DNA of 55,004 nucleotides from NCBI RefSeq assembly GCF_030653815.1, contig NZ_JAURYQ010000033.1, positions 1-55,004 of the forward strand, read 5' to 3'. Source of the DNA: Rhodoferax sp. GTDB taxonomy: Bacteria; Pseudomonadota; Gammaproteobacteria; Burkholderiales; Burkholderiaceae_C. The notes below the pieces were generated by a model that did not search any database, was not told where the DNA came from, and saw only the letters and a program-made list of their open reading frames with translations. How positions within the stretch are numbered: position 1 is the first letter of the stretch; every line of letters starts with the position of its first letter. The translations under genes were made by a program, and so were the position numbers. Below, piece by piece: positions 16,132 through 25,315 of this stretch.

Positions 16132-19101
16132 TCACCCCAAATGTTTGCCCACAATCCCGGCCAGCTCGAACATCGTCACCTGCGGCCTGCCAAACACTGC
16201 CAGCAGTTTGTCGTCGGCATTGATGGCGCGCTTGTTGGCGGCGTCCTGCAAGTTGTTGGCCTTGATGTAGTCCCACAGCTTCTTGATGACCTGGGCGCGC
16301 GCCACCGGCTCGGCGCCAATCACCGCGGCCAGGGCGGCGCTGGGCGTTGAGCCCGCGCTGCCTGCCGCGGGTGCTTTGCGTGGCGTTTTAACGGCGGGCG
16401 CCTTGGCCACTTTTTTGGCCGGTGCTTTCACCGCTTTTTTCGCCGCTGCAGCCTTGGCTGGCGTGCCTGCTTTGGCTGCCACCGCCGCTTTGGTCAGCGG
16501 TGTGGCGGCGGTTTTGCGTGGCGGGAACTTGCTCGGGGCAAACTCAAAGTTCACCTTGCCTGCAGCCGGGTCCCAGGCCAGCATGGCTTTGAAGGCGCGC
16601 CGCGTGCGCATCGAGACAAACTTGTCGAGCAGATCGGTTTTGCCGGTGCTCAGCAGCTTGATCATTTGCTCGCGCTCGACGGGTTGCTGCAGGATGATCT
16701 GGCCAGTCTTGAAGTCGCAGCTGGGTGTGGCCTGGGCATCGGTCGGGACCGACTTTTCGCAGACGTAGTTCTTGCCATGCTCAAAGACACCCGCACCGCA
16801 TTTGGGGCAGGCACCGAGGCTGGTTTGCTTTGAAAAGTCGATCAGTTCACCGGATTCTTCGCCAGCCTTGTCGTCGCCAAAGTCGAATTCCAGCTTGTAG
16901 TTCTTGGTTTCTTCGTCGAACTTGATGACCATCTCGGCGGTGAATGGCCAACCCGCTTTGGAGCGGAAACCGCTCAGGGGGCCGATTTTGCGCTCGCGCA
17001 AGAACTGCTCGACCTCGGCCAGCTCAAAAGTCCGGCCCGCCGGGGTCTTGCCAAACGAGAAACCGCAGCCGTCGCTTTTGCCATCGGCGCCGGTGCAGGC
17101 GTAGCGGCGGTAGTTTTCTTTCACGACGCCGCCACAGTTGGGACAGGGCGTGTGCAGCGTGGCATAGTCGCCCGGCACCGTGTCGCGGTCGTATTCCTTG
17201 GCTTTTTTGACCATGCGCTCGGTCATGGCGGCAATCTCGGCCATGAAGGTTTCGCGTTTGAGTTTGCCGTGCTCCATTTGCGCCAGCTTGAACTCCCATT
17301 CGCCGGTGAGTTCGGCTTTGGTGAGCTCCTGCACATCCAGGCCGCGCAACAGCGTCATCAGCTGGAAGGCCTTGGCGGTCGGGATCAGCTCGCGGCCCTC
17401 ACGCAGCATGTAGACCTCGGAGATCAGGCCCTCGATGATGCTGGAGCGCGTGGCGGGCGTGCCCAGGCCTTTTTCCTGCATGGCCTCGCGCAGCTCGTCG
17501 TCTTCCACGGTTTTGCCGGCGCCTTCCATGGCGCCGAGCAGGGTGGCCTCGGTGTAGCGCGCTGGCGGCCGGGTTTTCAGGGCCTTGGGGTCGACCGCTT
17601 CGGCCTTGACCCGCTCGCCGGGCGCCACCGGCACCAGGTTGCCGCTGTTTTTGTCACCGTTCTCAGGCTGCTCGGCAGCGGCTTCCTTGCCGTAAATCGC
17701 CAGCCAGCCCGGTTTCACCAGCACCTTGCCTTCAGTCTTGAAGTTGTGCCCTGCGGCGGTGCTGACTCGGGTGGTGATCTGGTATTCGGCGGCCGGGAAA
17801 AACACCGCCATGAAGCGGCGCACCACCAGGTCGTAAATCTTTTGCTCGGTCTCGCTCAAGCCGTGGGGGGCCTGCAGCGTCGGGATGATGGCAAAGTGGT
17901 CGCTGACCTTGGCGTTGTCAAAAATCCGTTTGCTGGGGCGCACGTAATTGTTGTTGAGCGCTGTCAGGGCGTGCGGCGCCAGGTGTTTCATGCCGCTGTC
18001 GGCCAGCATCTCGAAGGTCTGCTTGACCACCGGCACATAGTCTTCGGGCAGCGCGCGCGAGTCGGTCCGCGGGTAGGTCAGGGCCTTGTGGCGCTCGTAC
18101 AGGCTTTGCGCAATCGACAGCGTGGTCTTGGCAGAAAAGCCGAATTTACCGTTGGCCTCGCGTTGCAGGCTGGTCAGGTCGAACAAGGCCGGTGACACCT
18201 GTGTGGTGGGTTTGCTTTCCTCGGTGACCGTGGCCTGCTGGCCACGCACGGCGGCGGCTATGGTCTCGGCTTCGCGCTGGCTCCAGACCCGGTCGGCCTT
18301 GAGTTCGGCGTCCACCTCGTCGTTGCCGGCAGCGGCATTGGCGGCCGCGCGTTTCCAGCTGGGGTCAAACCATTTGGCCGGGTAGTCACCGGCCTGGGCG
18401 GCAAACGTGGCGTGGATTTCCCAGTAGTCGCGGCTAACGAACTTGCGGATTTTTTCTTCGCGTTCCACCACCACGCTCAGGGTGGGCGTTTGTACCCGGC
18501 CCACGGTGGTCAAGAAGAAACCGCCGTCGCGCGAGTTGAAGGCCGTCAGCGCCCGCGTGCCGTTGATGCCGACCAGCCAGTCGGCCTCGCTGCGGCAGCG
18601 CGCGGCATCGGCCAGCGGTTGCATTTGCGCATTGGTGCGCAGGTGTTGGAAGCCGTCGCGAATGGCTTGCGGCGTCATGCTTTGCAGCCACAGGCGGCTG
18701 ACCGGCTTGCCCAGCGGCTTGGCGCCGCCGGCGTACTGCTCGATCAGGCGGAAGATCAGCTCACCCTCGCGCCCGGCGTCGCAGGCGTTGATCAGTTGGC
18801 CCACGTCCTTGCGCTTGGCCTGCTTCACCACCGCGTTGAGCCGGGTCTTGGTCTTGTCGACGGGTTTGAGGTCGAAGTGCGGCGGAATCACCGGCAGGTG
18901 GGCAAAGCTCCACTTGCCGCGCTTCACGTCAAAGGCTTCGGGCGCCTGGATTTCCACCAGGTGGCCAACCGCGCTGGTCACCACATGGGTGTCGTTTTCA
19001 AAATGCTCGTCGTGCTTTTCGAACTTGCCCGACACAGGGGTCAGGGCGCGCACGATGTCTTGGGCGACCGAAGGTTTTTCAGCAATGATCAAGGTTTTCA
19101 T
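16132..19101 (-). CDS. topB: DNA topoisomerase III with H1-like tail and C-terminal SWIB/MDM2 domain
   Basis: The ATG at 19101 gives 989 residues, far longer than E. coli TopB (653). Type IA features are the TOPRIM domain (AEKPSVA at 8-14, ACDAGREGE at 106-114) and the catalytic Tyr343 in LTYPRTDSR. Zinc-ribbon-like CxxC pairs follow (CPNCGG, CPKCGAG). After about residue 860 comes a Lys/Ala/Pro-rich tract like histone H1 tails (PAKAAAAKKAVKAPAKK). The last 75 or so residues match the SWIB/MDM2 fold (VIKKLWDYIKANNLQD, then NADDKLLAVFG and VTMFELAGIVGKHL). It relaxes and decatenates DNA; the tail probably adds DNA or protein contacts. Confidence 0.94.
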   Translation of the reverse strand: MKTLIIAEKPSVAQDIVRALTPVSGKFEKHDEHFENDTHVVTSAVGHLVEIQAPEAFDVKRGKWSFAHLPVIPPHFDLKPVDKTKTRLNAVVKQAKRKDVGQLINACDAGREGELIFRLIEQYAGGAKPLGKPVSRLWLQSMTPQAIRDGFQHLRTNAQMQPLADAARCRSEADWLVGINGTRALTAFNSRDGGFFLTTVGRVQTPTLSVVVEREEKIRKFVSRDYWEIHATFAAQAGDYPAKWFDPSWKRAAANAAAGNDEVDAELKADRVWSQREAETIAAAVRGQQATVTEESKPTTQVSPALFDLTSLQREANGKFGFSAKTTLSIAQSLYERHKALTYPRTDSRALPEDYVPVVKQTFEMLADSGMKHLAPHALTALNNNYVRPSKRIFDNAKVSDHFAIIPTLQAPHGLSETEQKIYDLVVRRFMAVFFPAAEYQITTRVSTAAGHNFKTEGKVLVKPGWLAIYGKEAAAEQPENGDKNSGNLVPVAPGERVKAEAVDPKALKTRPPARYTEATLLGAMEGAGKTVEDDELREAMQEKGLGTPATRSSIIEGLISEVYMLREGRELIPTAKAFQLMTLLRGLDVQELTKAELTGEWEFKLAQMEHGKLKRETFMAEIAAMTERMVKKAKEYDRDTVPGDYATLHTPCPNCGGVVKENYRRYACTGADGKSDGCGFSFGKTPAGRTFELAEVEQFLRERKIGPLSGFRSKAGWPFTAEMVIKFDEETKNYKLEFDFGDDKAGEESGELIDFSKQTSLGACPKCGAGVFEHGKNYVCEKSVPTDAQATPSCDFKTGQIILQQPVEREQMIKLLSTGKTDLLDKFVSMRTRRAFKAMLAWDPAAGKVNFEFAPSKFPPRKTAATPLTKAAVAAKAGTPAKAAAAKKAVKAPAKKVAKAPAVKTPRKAPAAGSAGSTPSAALAAVIGAEPVARAQVIKKLWDYIKANNLQDAANKRAINADDKLLAVFGRPQVTMFELAGIVGKHLG

Positions 19102-19211
19102 CTGACTACAATCCATTTTCTCGCGCTCGCACGGGCGGGCGCACACAGGCAGGTACGCACACGCGCACCCATACGAGTCCACGATACCAAATTTTCAAGC
19201 GAGTCAAAAAA
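19102..19211. promoter_or_regulatory. Shared divergent upstream region of topB and the SET gene
   Basis: The 110 bp between two divergent starts must hold both promoters. It contains an alternating CG/CA-rich tract (about 19123-19166) and an A-rich run before the GTG of the SET gene. No clear -35/-10 pair or operator was identified. Confidence 0.35.
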
Positions 19212-19670
19212 GTGCCGACAAATCCCCGCCGACTCCAGGTCCGTCGCTCCGGCATTCATGGCAAGGGGGTCTATGCGGTGCAGGACATTGCCGCCGGCGA
19301 CACCCTGATCGAATACGTGGGCGAGATCATCAGCTGGGAAGAAGCCCAGGCGCGGCACCCGCACGATCCCGTCAACCCCAATCACACGTTTTATTTTCAC
19401 ATTGACGAAAGCCGCGTCATTGATGCGCTGTATGGTGGCAATTCGTCGCGCTGGATCAACCATGCCTGCGAGCCCAATTGCGAGGCCGACGAACAGGACG
19501 GCCGCATTTTCATCAAGGCCTTGCGCGACATCGCCGCCGGTGAAGAGCTCAACTACGACTACGGCCTGATCATCGAGGAGCGCTACACCAAAAAGCTCAA
19601 GGCCGAGTACCCCTGCTGGTGCGGCGCGGCCAGTTGCCGGGGCACCCTGCTGGCACCCAAGCGGCGTTGA
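19212..19670 (+). CDS. SET-domain protein-lysine methyltransferase
   Basis: A 152-residue protein with a GTG start that is almost entirely a SET domain. SAM- and lysine-site motifs are all present: GIHGKGVYA, VGEIISWEEA, RWINHACEPNCEA and GEELNYDYG. The post-SET Zn motif CWCGAASC follows, with the NHACEPNC cysteine as fourth ligand. SET enzymes methylate lysines; in bacteria, substrates include histone-like proteins. It is divergent from the SWIB-tailed topoisomerase, whose Lys-rich tail is a possible target (inference). birA begins 3 bp after its stop. Confidence 0.93.
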   Translation: MPTNPRRLQVRRSGIHGKGVYAVQDIAAGDTLIEYVGEIISWEEAQARHPHDPVNPNHTFYFHIDESRVIDALYGGNSSRWINHACEPNCEADEQDGRIFIKALRDIAAGEELNYDYGLIIEERYTKKLKAEYPCWCGAASCRGTLLAPKRR

Positions 19671-19673
19671 ACG

Positions 19674-20495
19674 ATGACCTCCCCTTCTACCGCCCCCATT
19701 CGCTGGCCTGCCGAGGCCATCTGGGAGGCCGTGGCCCCTGTGCTGCCGGGTTTTACCGTGGAGGTGCTGCCCGAAGTCGATTCGACCAATTCCGAACTCA
19801 TGCGTCGTGCCCGCGCTGGTCGCCTGGAGCCCGTGCTGCTGGTGGCCGAGCAGCAAACCGCCGGCCGTGGCCGCATGGGGCGGCAGTGGCACAGCGGTGC
19901 GCAGGCGGCGGGCCAGCGCGGCCAGGCCTTGACGTTTTCACTGGGCCTGAACCTGGCACCGGCCGACTGGTCGGGCCTGTCGCTGGCCGTGGGCTTGAGC
20001 GTGGCGCAAAGCCTGCACCCGGACATTCGCCTCAAATGGCCCAATGACCTGTGGTGGCACGACCGCAAATTGGCCGGCATCCTGATTGAGACCGCCAATT
20101 GGGGCGAGCTCAGCGCCAGCCGCTATGTGGTGATCGGGGTCGGCATCAACCTGGCCACCCCTGACGCCACCGGGCTGTCCACTCCGCCAGTCGGCCTGCG
20201 TGAGTTGTTGCCCGAGGTGGACGCAGCACAAGCGCTGTTCAGCATTGCGGCCCCGTTGGTGCAAACCGTGCAGCGCTTCGAGGCCCATGGCTTTGCGCCG
20301 TTTCAGCAGGCCTTCAACGCGCGCGACGCGCTGGCGCAGTTGCCGCTCACACTCAGCGATGGTGTGCACGGTGTGGCCCAAGGGGTGGACGCGGCTGGCG
20401 CCCTGCTGGTGGCCACTGCACAGGGCATGCAGCGTGTCACCAGTTCCGAAGTCAGTGTGCGCGTGCAACAAGGCCCGGCCTATGTTCACTTATGA
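19674..20495 (+). CDS. birA: Biotin-[acetyl-CoA-carboxylase] ligase, monofunctional
   Basis: A 273-residue biotin protein ligase without the N-terminal helix-turn-helix of E. coli BirA, so it is an enzyme and not a repressor. VDSTNSEL, the biotinyl-AMP loop AGRGRMGRQW, LKWPNDLWW and KLAGILIE are intact, and a small C-terminal barrel ends the protein. It attaches biotin to the AccB carrier. It lies 3 bp after the SET gene and 19 bp before a small membrane protein gene. Confidence 0.95.
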   Translation: MTSPSTAPIRWPAEAIWEAVAPVLPGFTVEVLPEVDSTNSELMRRARAGRLEPVLLVAEQQTAGRGRMGRQWHSGAQAAGQRGQALTFSLGLNLAPADWSGLSLAVGLSVAQSLHPDIRLKWPNDLWWHDRKLAGILIETANWGELSASRYVVIGVGINLATPDATGLSTPPVGLRELLPEVDAAQALFSIAAPLVQTVQRFEAHGFAPFQQAFNARDALAQLPLTLSDGVHGVAQGVDAAGALLVATAQGMQRVTSSEVSVRVQQGPAYVHL

Positions 20496-20514
20496 CTTTT
20501 TTTGAGCGCCAGGC

Positions 20515-20949
20515 ATGATGGCCCGCACCTTGGTCTGGCTGCTGCTGCTGCTCAATGTCCTGTATTGGTCGTGGGCCCAGGGCTGGCTGCTGCCTTATGG
20601 TTTTGGCCCCTTGTCACAACGTGAGCCGCAACGTCTGGCGCAGCAAATTCTGCCGGACGCCATCACGCTGGTGAGCCAGGCCGACGCCAGGCGTAATCCT
20701 GTGGCGGTCGCGCCTGAAGAACTGCTGTGCCTGCAAACCGGGTTGTTGGACGCGGCCCAGGTTGGCGCCCTGCGTCCTTATCTGGCAAGCGCATGGCCAG
20801 CCGACAGTTGGGTTTTCGAGCCGGCGCCAGGGGCGCGTCTGCGCCTGCCGGCGCTGAACGCCGCGCTGCAAGCCCGCGTGCCTGAGTTCAGCACTGTGGT
20901 GCCTGACGTCGTGTTTGAAACCTGCCCCGAGCCTGAAGCCAAGCCTTAG
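20515..20949 (+). CDS. Membrane-anchored small protein of unknown function
   Basis: A 144-residue protein with an N-terminal membrane helix (residues 4-22, TLVWLLLLLNVLYWSWAQ), then a soluble part rich in Leu, Ala and Pro. The order helix, CLQTGLL, DSWVFEP loosely resembles SPOR-type proteins that follow birA in related genomes, but the SPOR repeats are not clear. It probably faces the periplasm. Its last 4 bp overlap the end of the convergent kinase gene. Confidence 0.75.
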   Translation: MMARTLVWLLLLLNVLYWSWAQGWLLPYGFGPLSQREPQRLAQQILPDAITLVSQADARRNPVAVAPEELLCLQTGLLDAAQVGALRPYLASAWPADSWVFEPAPGARLRLPALNAALQARVPEFSTVVPDVVFETCPEPEAKP

Positions 20950-22391
20950 GCAGGGTCGGCCGCCAGTGCGGTGAAGCGCACCACAAAGCGGGCACCCGGT
21001 GGTGTTTGGCCCGGGTGGTTTTCTTCCAGGCTGACGCTGGCCTGGTGTTGCTGGGCAATTTCAAGAACGATCGGCAGGCCCAGGCCGGAGCCATCCGCCT
21101 CGGTGCCCAGGGCGCGGTAAAAGGGCTGGAAAACCAGCTCGCGCTCGGCTTCGGGCACGCCGGGGCCGGAGTCTTCCACCTGCAGCACCAGGGTGTGACC
21201 AAAGGGGTCGGTGAGCACACGCGCCGTGATCACCCCCGGCTTTTCCAGGCTGGAGGGTGTGTAGTTGATGGCGTTGTCAACCAGGTTGCGCACCATTTCC
21301 TTGAGCAGGGTCGGGTTGCCCAGCACGGTGCAGGTGGGCGTGCCGGGCTGGGTGCCTTCGTAGCCCAGGTCGATGTGTTTATCCAGCGCACGGGGCACGC
21401 AGTCGCGCACCACCGACATGGTCAGTTCGGCCAGATCACAGACCACGCGGGGCATGGCCGAACCGTTGCTCTCGGCACGTGCCAGTGACAGCAGCTGGTT
21501 GACGCTGTGGGTGGCGCGAATGCTGGCGCGGCCAATCTGGCGCAAATAGTGTTTCAGGTCTTCGGCGCTGGCGCCCTCGCGCTGCGCGATTTCGGCTTGC
21601 ATGCGCAGCCCGGCCAGCGGCGTCTTGAGCTGGTGCGCCGCGTCGGCCAGAAAACGTTTCTGGGTGGCAATGGAGTCGGTCAGGCGCAGCAGCAGGTCGT
21701 TGACCGACTCCACCAGCGGTGCCACCTCCATGGGCACGATCTGCGCGTCGATCGGGCTCAGGTCGTCGGGTTTGCGCGCGCGAATGCGCTCTTCCAGCTG
21801 GTGCAGGGGTTTGATGGATTGCACCAGCGCCAGCCACACCAGCAAGACGGCCAGCGGCAGGATGACAAACTGCGGCAGCATCACGCCCTTGACAATTTCT
21901 GTGGCCAGCACCGAGCGCTTTTCCAGGGTTTCAGCCACTTGAACCAAAGCGGGTTTGCTGCCCGGGATCGGCAGGCTCACCCACAGATAAGCCACCTTGA
22001 CATCAAAACCCTTGACCACGTCATCGCGTATGCGAACTTCGTCGAGTACCACGGGCTCGATCGCTGGCGGTGGTGGCAGGTCGCGTTCGCCGCTGAGAAA
22101 CTGACTGCGTGGGCCCAGCACCTGGTAGTACACGGTGTCGGAGTCGTCGGCGCGCAGCAGTTCGCGCGCCGGCCGGGGCAAGGCAAACTGGGCGCGCTCG
22201 TTCTGGATGGTGATGAGTTGCGCCATGGCCCGGACGTTGTATTCGAGCGCGCGGTCAAACGGCTTGCCGGCAATGTTCTGCGCCACCAGCCAGGTCATGA
22301 CCAGGCTTAACGGCCACAGCAACAGCAGTGGCGTGAGCATCCAGTCCAGGATTTCACCAAACAGCGAGCGCTGCTCGCGCGGATTCACCAT
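20946..22391 (-). CDS. TctE/QseC-like sensor histidine kinase
   Basis: A 481-residue kinase with an ATG start. Membrane helices at about 18-38 and 170-192 enclose a periplasmic TctE-type sensor segment. HAMP (193-245) leads to HisKA with His253 in AAHQLKTPLAGLR, then an ATPase domain with NAINYTP, EDSGPGVPE and GSGLGLPI. It starts 12 bp after the response regulator stop, so the two form one operon and presumably one phosphorelay. TctE homologues sense tricarboxylates; the ligand here is not known. Confidence 0.93.
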   Translation of the reverse strand: MVNPREQRSLFGEILDWMLTPLLLLWPLSLVMTWLVAQNIAGKPFDRALEYNVRAMAQLITIQNERAQFALPRPARELLRADDSDTVYYQVLGPRSQFLSGERDLPPPPAIEPVVLDEVRIRDDVVKGFDVKVAYLWVSLPIPGSKPALVQVAETLEKRSVLATEIVKGVMLPQFVILPLAVLLVWLALVQSIKPLHQLEERIRARKPDDLSPIDAQIVPMEVAPLVESVNDLLLRLTDSIATQKRFLADAAHQLKTPLAGLRMQAEIAQREGASAEDLKHYLRQIGRASIRATHSVNQLLSLARAESNGSAMPRVVCDLAELTMSVVRDCVPRALDKHIDLGYEGTQPGTPTCTVLGNPTLLKEMVRNLVDNAINYTPSSLEKPGVITARVLTDPFGHTLVLQVEDSGPGVPEAERELVFQPFYRALGTEADGSGLGLPIVLEIAQQHQASVSLEENHPGQTPPGARFVVRFTALAADPA

Positions 22392-22403
22392 AAATTAAAC
22401 GGT

Positions 22404-23078
22404 CTAGCCCGGAATCTTTTCCAGGCAATAGCCCAGACCGCGCACGGTGGCAATGCGGATCGGGCCTTTTTCGATTTTCTTGCGCAGGCGGTGGATGTAG
22501 ACCTCGATGGCGTTGTTGCTCACCTCTTCGCCCCACTCGCACAGGCGCTCCACCAGCTGGTCTTTGCTCACCAGTCGGCCGGCGCGCTGCAGCAGCACTT
22601 CCAACAGCCCGAGTTCGCGCGCCGACAGTTCCACCATGACGCCGTCGATGCTGGCCACGCGACCGCCCTGGTCGTAAATGAGGGGGCCGTGCTTGATGGT
22701 GCTGCTGGCCGCGCCCATGCCGCGCCGGCTCAGGGCGCGCACCCGGGCTTCGAGTTCCTGCAGGCTGAAGGGCTTGGCCATGTAGTCGTCAGCGCCGTAG
22801 TCCAGCCCCTTGACGCGCTCTTCGACGCTGTCGGCGGCGGTCAGGATCAGCACCGGCAGTGATGAGCCGCGGGCCCGCAGGCGCTTCAGCACTTCCAGAC
22901 CGTGCATCTTGGGCAGGCCGAGGTCGAGAATCAGCAGGTCGAATTCGGTGTTGGTCATGAGCGCGGCATCGGCCTCGCTGCCGCTGGCCACATGATCGAC
23001 GGCAGCACCCGAGCTGCGCAGCGTGCGTAACAGGCCATCGGCCAGAACCTGGTCGTCCTCGGCAATCAAAATGCGCAT
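22404..23078 (-). CDS. OmpR-family response regulator
   Basis: A 224-residue regulator from the ATG at 23078, with AGGAG 6 bp upstream; a TTG directly before it is less likely. The receiver domain has the acidic pair in AEDD, phospho-acceptor Asp52 in ILDLGLP, and Lys in DYMAKPF. The winged helix (about 125-220) ends with VRGLGYCLEK. It is first in the operon with the TctE-like kinase. Its targets are unknown; no tricarboxylate transporter genes are in the window. Confidence 0.95.
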   Translation of the reverse strand: MRILIAEDDQVLADGLLRTLRSSGAAVDHVASGSEADAALMTNTEFDLLILDLGLPKMHGLEVLKRLRARGSSLPVLILTAADSVEERVKGLDYGADDYMAKPFSLQELEARVRALSRRGMGAASSTIKHGPLIYDQGGRVASIDGVMVELSARELGLLEVLLQRAGRLVSKDQLVERLCEWGEEVSNNAIEVYIHRLRKKIEKGPIRIATVRGLGYCLEKIPG

Positions 23079-23144
23079 CAAGCTCTCCTCGTTGGGGGTC
23101 AGTCGGTTGAAAATTTCTCGCTGAATCGTCGCTTTTTCTGCATT

Positions 23145-23618
23145 CTAGGCGGCATAGGCTTCCAGTCCGAGCGCCATCACGGTAGCCACTTGCTGACCCA
23201 CCGCGTCCTGCAGTTCGGTTTGCGCTTGTGTCACGGCATCCTGGAATGCCTGCAGCCAGCTCAGGCCAGCGGGGGTGAACAGCACCAGGCAGGCGCGGGC
23301 ATCGCGCAGGTCGGGCTGGCGCTGCACCAGACCCCAGGCCTCGCATTGGTCCACCAGCTTGCCCATGGCCTGTTTGCTCACCCCCGCGCTGGTCGCCAGG
23401 TCAGTCAGGCGCGAGCCCGCCAAAGCCAGGTGCCGGGTGATGTGCACGTGGGAAGCGGTCAGGTGGCCACGGGCAGCCAGGTTGGCCAGCGCCAGCGGCA
23501 TGCTGTCATTGGCGGCCATCAGCGCCAACACGCGGGTGTCAAAACGCGTCGACGCCTGCGCCAGCCAGTAACCCATGTGGGTTTGGCGCCAGGGCGCGCC
23601 AAGAGAGAGGACAGTCAT
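23145..23618 (-). CDS. MarR-family transcriptional regulator
   Basis: A 157-residue winged-helix protein. The recognition region is LTDLATSAGVSKQAMGKLVDQ and the wing is around RQPDLRDARACLVLFTPAG. The ATG at 23618 has no Shine-Dalgarno. A TATATT-like -10 sits only a few bases before it, so the mRNA may be leaderless. An imperfect TAGT/ACTA inverted repeat overlaps that element and may be an autoregulatory site. The ligand and targets are not evident; it is divergent from recA. Confidence 0.88.
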   Translation of the reverse strand: MTVLSLGAPWRQTHMGYWLAQASTRFDTRVLALMAANDSMPLALANLAARGHLTASHVHITRHLALAGSRLTDLATSAGVSKQAMGKLVDQCEAWGLVQRQPDLRDARACLVLFTPAGLSWLQAFQDAVTQAQTELQDAVGQQVATVMALGLEAYAA

Positions 23619-23694
23619 ATTGAATATAGTAAACCAAATTGACTAAAAAACTGATTTACGACGTTAAACAATCGCTCTAAACTACTGTTCAAGC

Positions 23695-23727
23695 ATCCAG
23701 CCTGTTGTTAAAAACAGAGAGTCAGAA
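23695..23727 (+). promoter_or_regulatory. Tandem LexA boxes upstream of recA
   Basis: The second box, 23712-23727, is CTGT-N8-ACAG with no mismatch. One base before it, at 23695-23710, lies CTGT-N8-CCAG with one mismatch. They sit 48-80 bp before the recA start, where the promoter should be. This predicts LexA repression and DNA-damage induction of recA-recX. Confidence 0.85.
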
Positions 23728-23774
23728 TTTTTCCAGGCAGATGCCAAACCATTTCAACCCCAAGGAGAAACGTC

Positions 23775-24857
23775 ATGGACGCAACCGTCAGAGCCGCCAC
23801 CCCCATCAATCCTGAAAAAGCCAAGGCCCTGCAAGTGGCGCTGGCCCAGATTGAAAAACAATTTGGCAAGGGCACCATCATGCGCCTGGGCGAGGGCGAA
23901 GTCATTGAAGACATCCAGGTGGTGTCCACCGGCTCACTGGGCTTGGACATTGCGCTCGGCGTGGGTGGCCTGCCGCGTGGCCGGGTGGTGGAAATTTATG
24001 GCCCGGAATCCAGCGGCAAAACCACCTTGACGCTGCAGGTGATTGCCGAGATGCAGAAAACCGGCGGCCAGTGCGCTTTTGTCGATGCCGAGCATGCGCT
24101 CGACATCCAGTACGCGCAAAACCTCGGCGTCAACCTGCAAGACCTCTTGATCAGCCAGCCCGACACCGGCGAGCAGGCGCTTGAAATTGTCGACAGCCTG
24201 GTGCGCTCGGGTGCGGTGGACCTGATCGTGGTGGACTCGGTGGCCGCCCTGACACCCAAGGCCGAGCTCGAAGGTGAAATGGGCGACAGCCTGCCCGGCC
24301 TGCAGGCCAGGTTGATGAGCCAAGCGCTGCGCAAGCTCACCGCCCACATCAAGAAAACCAACTGCATGGTGATCTTCATCAACCAGATCCGCATGAAGAT
24401 CGGCGTCATGTTCGGCAGCCCCGAGACCACCACCGGTGGCAATGCGCTCAAGTTCTACGCCTCGGTGCGGCTCGACATCCGGCGCACCGGCACCATCAAG
24501 AAGGGCGACGAAGCCATCGGTAACGAAACCAAGGTCAAGGTGGTCAAGAACAAGGTGGCCCCGCCGTTCAAAACGGCCGAGTTCGACATCCTGTTCGGCC
24601 AGGGCATCAGCCGCGAGGGCGAGATCATCGACATGGGCGTCACCGCCAACATCCTTGACAAGTCCGGTGCCTGGTACGCCTACAACGGCGAAAAAGTGGG
24701 TCAGGGCCGCGACAACGCGCGGGAATTCCTGAAAGAAAACCCCAGCCTGTCGCATGAGATTGAAAACAAGGTGCGCGCCTCTTTGGGTATCCCGCTGCTG
24801 GCCGGCACCGAAGCAGCTGAAGCAGCGCCTAAAGCGGCCGCCAAGAAGGCCGCCTGA
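23775..24857 (+). CDS. recA: RecA recombinase
   Basis: A 360-residue protein with GGAG before the ATG. It has Walker [10 protein letters not shown], the LexA-cleavage and DNA-binding loops (L1 [20 protein letters not shown]2 [21 protein letters not shown]) and the usual C-terminal region, ending in an Ala/Lys-rich tail. It forms ssDNA filaments, drives strand exchange and triggers LexA self-cleavage. recX follows 5 bp downstream. Confidence 0.98.
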   Translation: MDATVRAATPINPEKAKALQVALAQIEKQFGKGTIMRLGEGEVIEDIQVVSTGSLGLDIALGVGGLPRGRVVEIYGPESSGKTTLTLQVIAEMQKTGGQCAFVDAEHALDIQYAQNLGVNLQDLLISQPDTGEQALEIVDSLVRSGAVDLIVVDSVAALTPKAELEGEMGDSLPGLQARLMSQALRKLTAHIKKTNCMVIFINQIRMKIGVMFGSPETTTGGNALKFYASVRLDIRRTGTIKKGDEAIGNETKVKVVKNKVAPPFKTAEFDILFGQGISREGEIIDMGVTANILDKSGAWYAYNGEKVGQGRDNAREFLKENPSLSHEIENKVRASLGIPLLAGTEAAEAAPKAAAKKAA

Positions 24858-24862
24858 CCGCC

Positions 24863-25312
24863 GTGGCCTTTGACCAGCCTTCGCTCAAAGGCCGTGCCCT
24901 GCGCCTGCTCAGCGGCCGCGAGCATTCGCGTGCCGAGCTGGAGCGCAAGCTGCAGCAATTTGAAGAGGAGCCCGGCAGCCTTGCGCTGGCGCTCGATGAG
25001 CTGGTGTCCAAGGGCTTCATCAGCGAGCAGCGGGTGCTTGAGTCGGTGATCAACCGGCGCGCCGCCAAACTCGGCGCCTCTCGCATCCAGCAGGAGTTGC
25101 AGGCCAAGGGTCTGGACCCGCAAGCCGTGTCAGAGGCCGTGGCGGACCTGCGTAGCACCGATCTGGCCCGCGCCCGGCTGGTGTGGCAGAAGAAATTTGA
25201 CCATCCGCCCGCAGATGCGGCCGAGCGCGCCAGGCAAATGCGTTTTCTGGCCAGCCGCGGTTTTGGCGGTGACACCATCCATCGGGTGGTGTCGGGCAGC
25301 GACGACGATTGA
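24863..25312 (+). CDS. recX: RecX regulatory protein
   Basis: A 149-residue all-helical protein with a GTG start 5 bp after recA. SLKGRALRLLSGREHSRAEL and DELVSKGFISEQRVLESVI mark the first RecX repeats, and FLASRGFGGDTIHRVV the last. RecX caps and limits RecA filament growth. Its stop lies 3 bp from the stop of convergent argC, with no room for a separate terminator. Confidence 0.95.
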   Translation: MAFDQPSLKGRALRLLSGREHSRAELERKLQQFEEEPGSLALALDELVSKGFISEQRVLESVINRRAAKLGASRIQQELQAKGLDPQAVSEAVADLRSTDLARARLVWQKKFDHPPADAAERARQMRFLASRGFGGDTIHRVVSGSDDD

Positions 25313-25315
25313 GCC

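Noticed and set aside
17152..18195. A 347-codon plus-strand open frame inside topB
   Set aside because: It lies entirely opposite a conserved part of topoisomerase III and has shadow-like composition.
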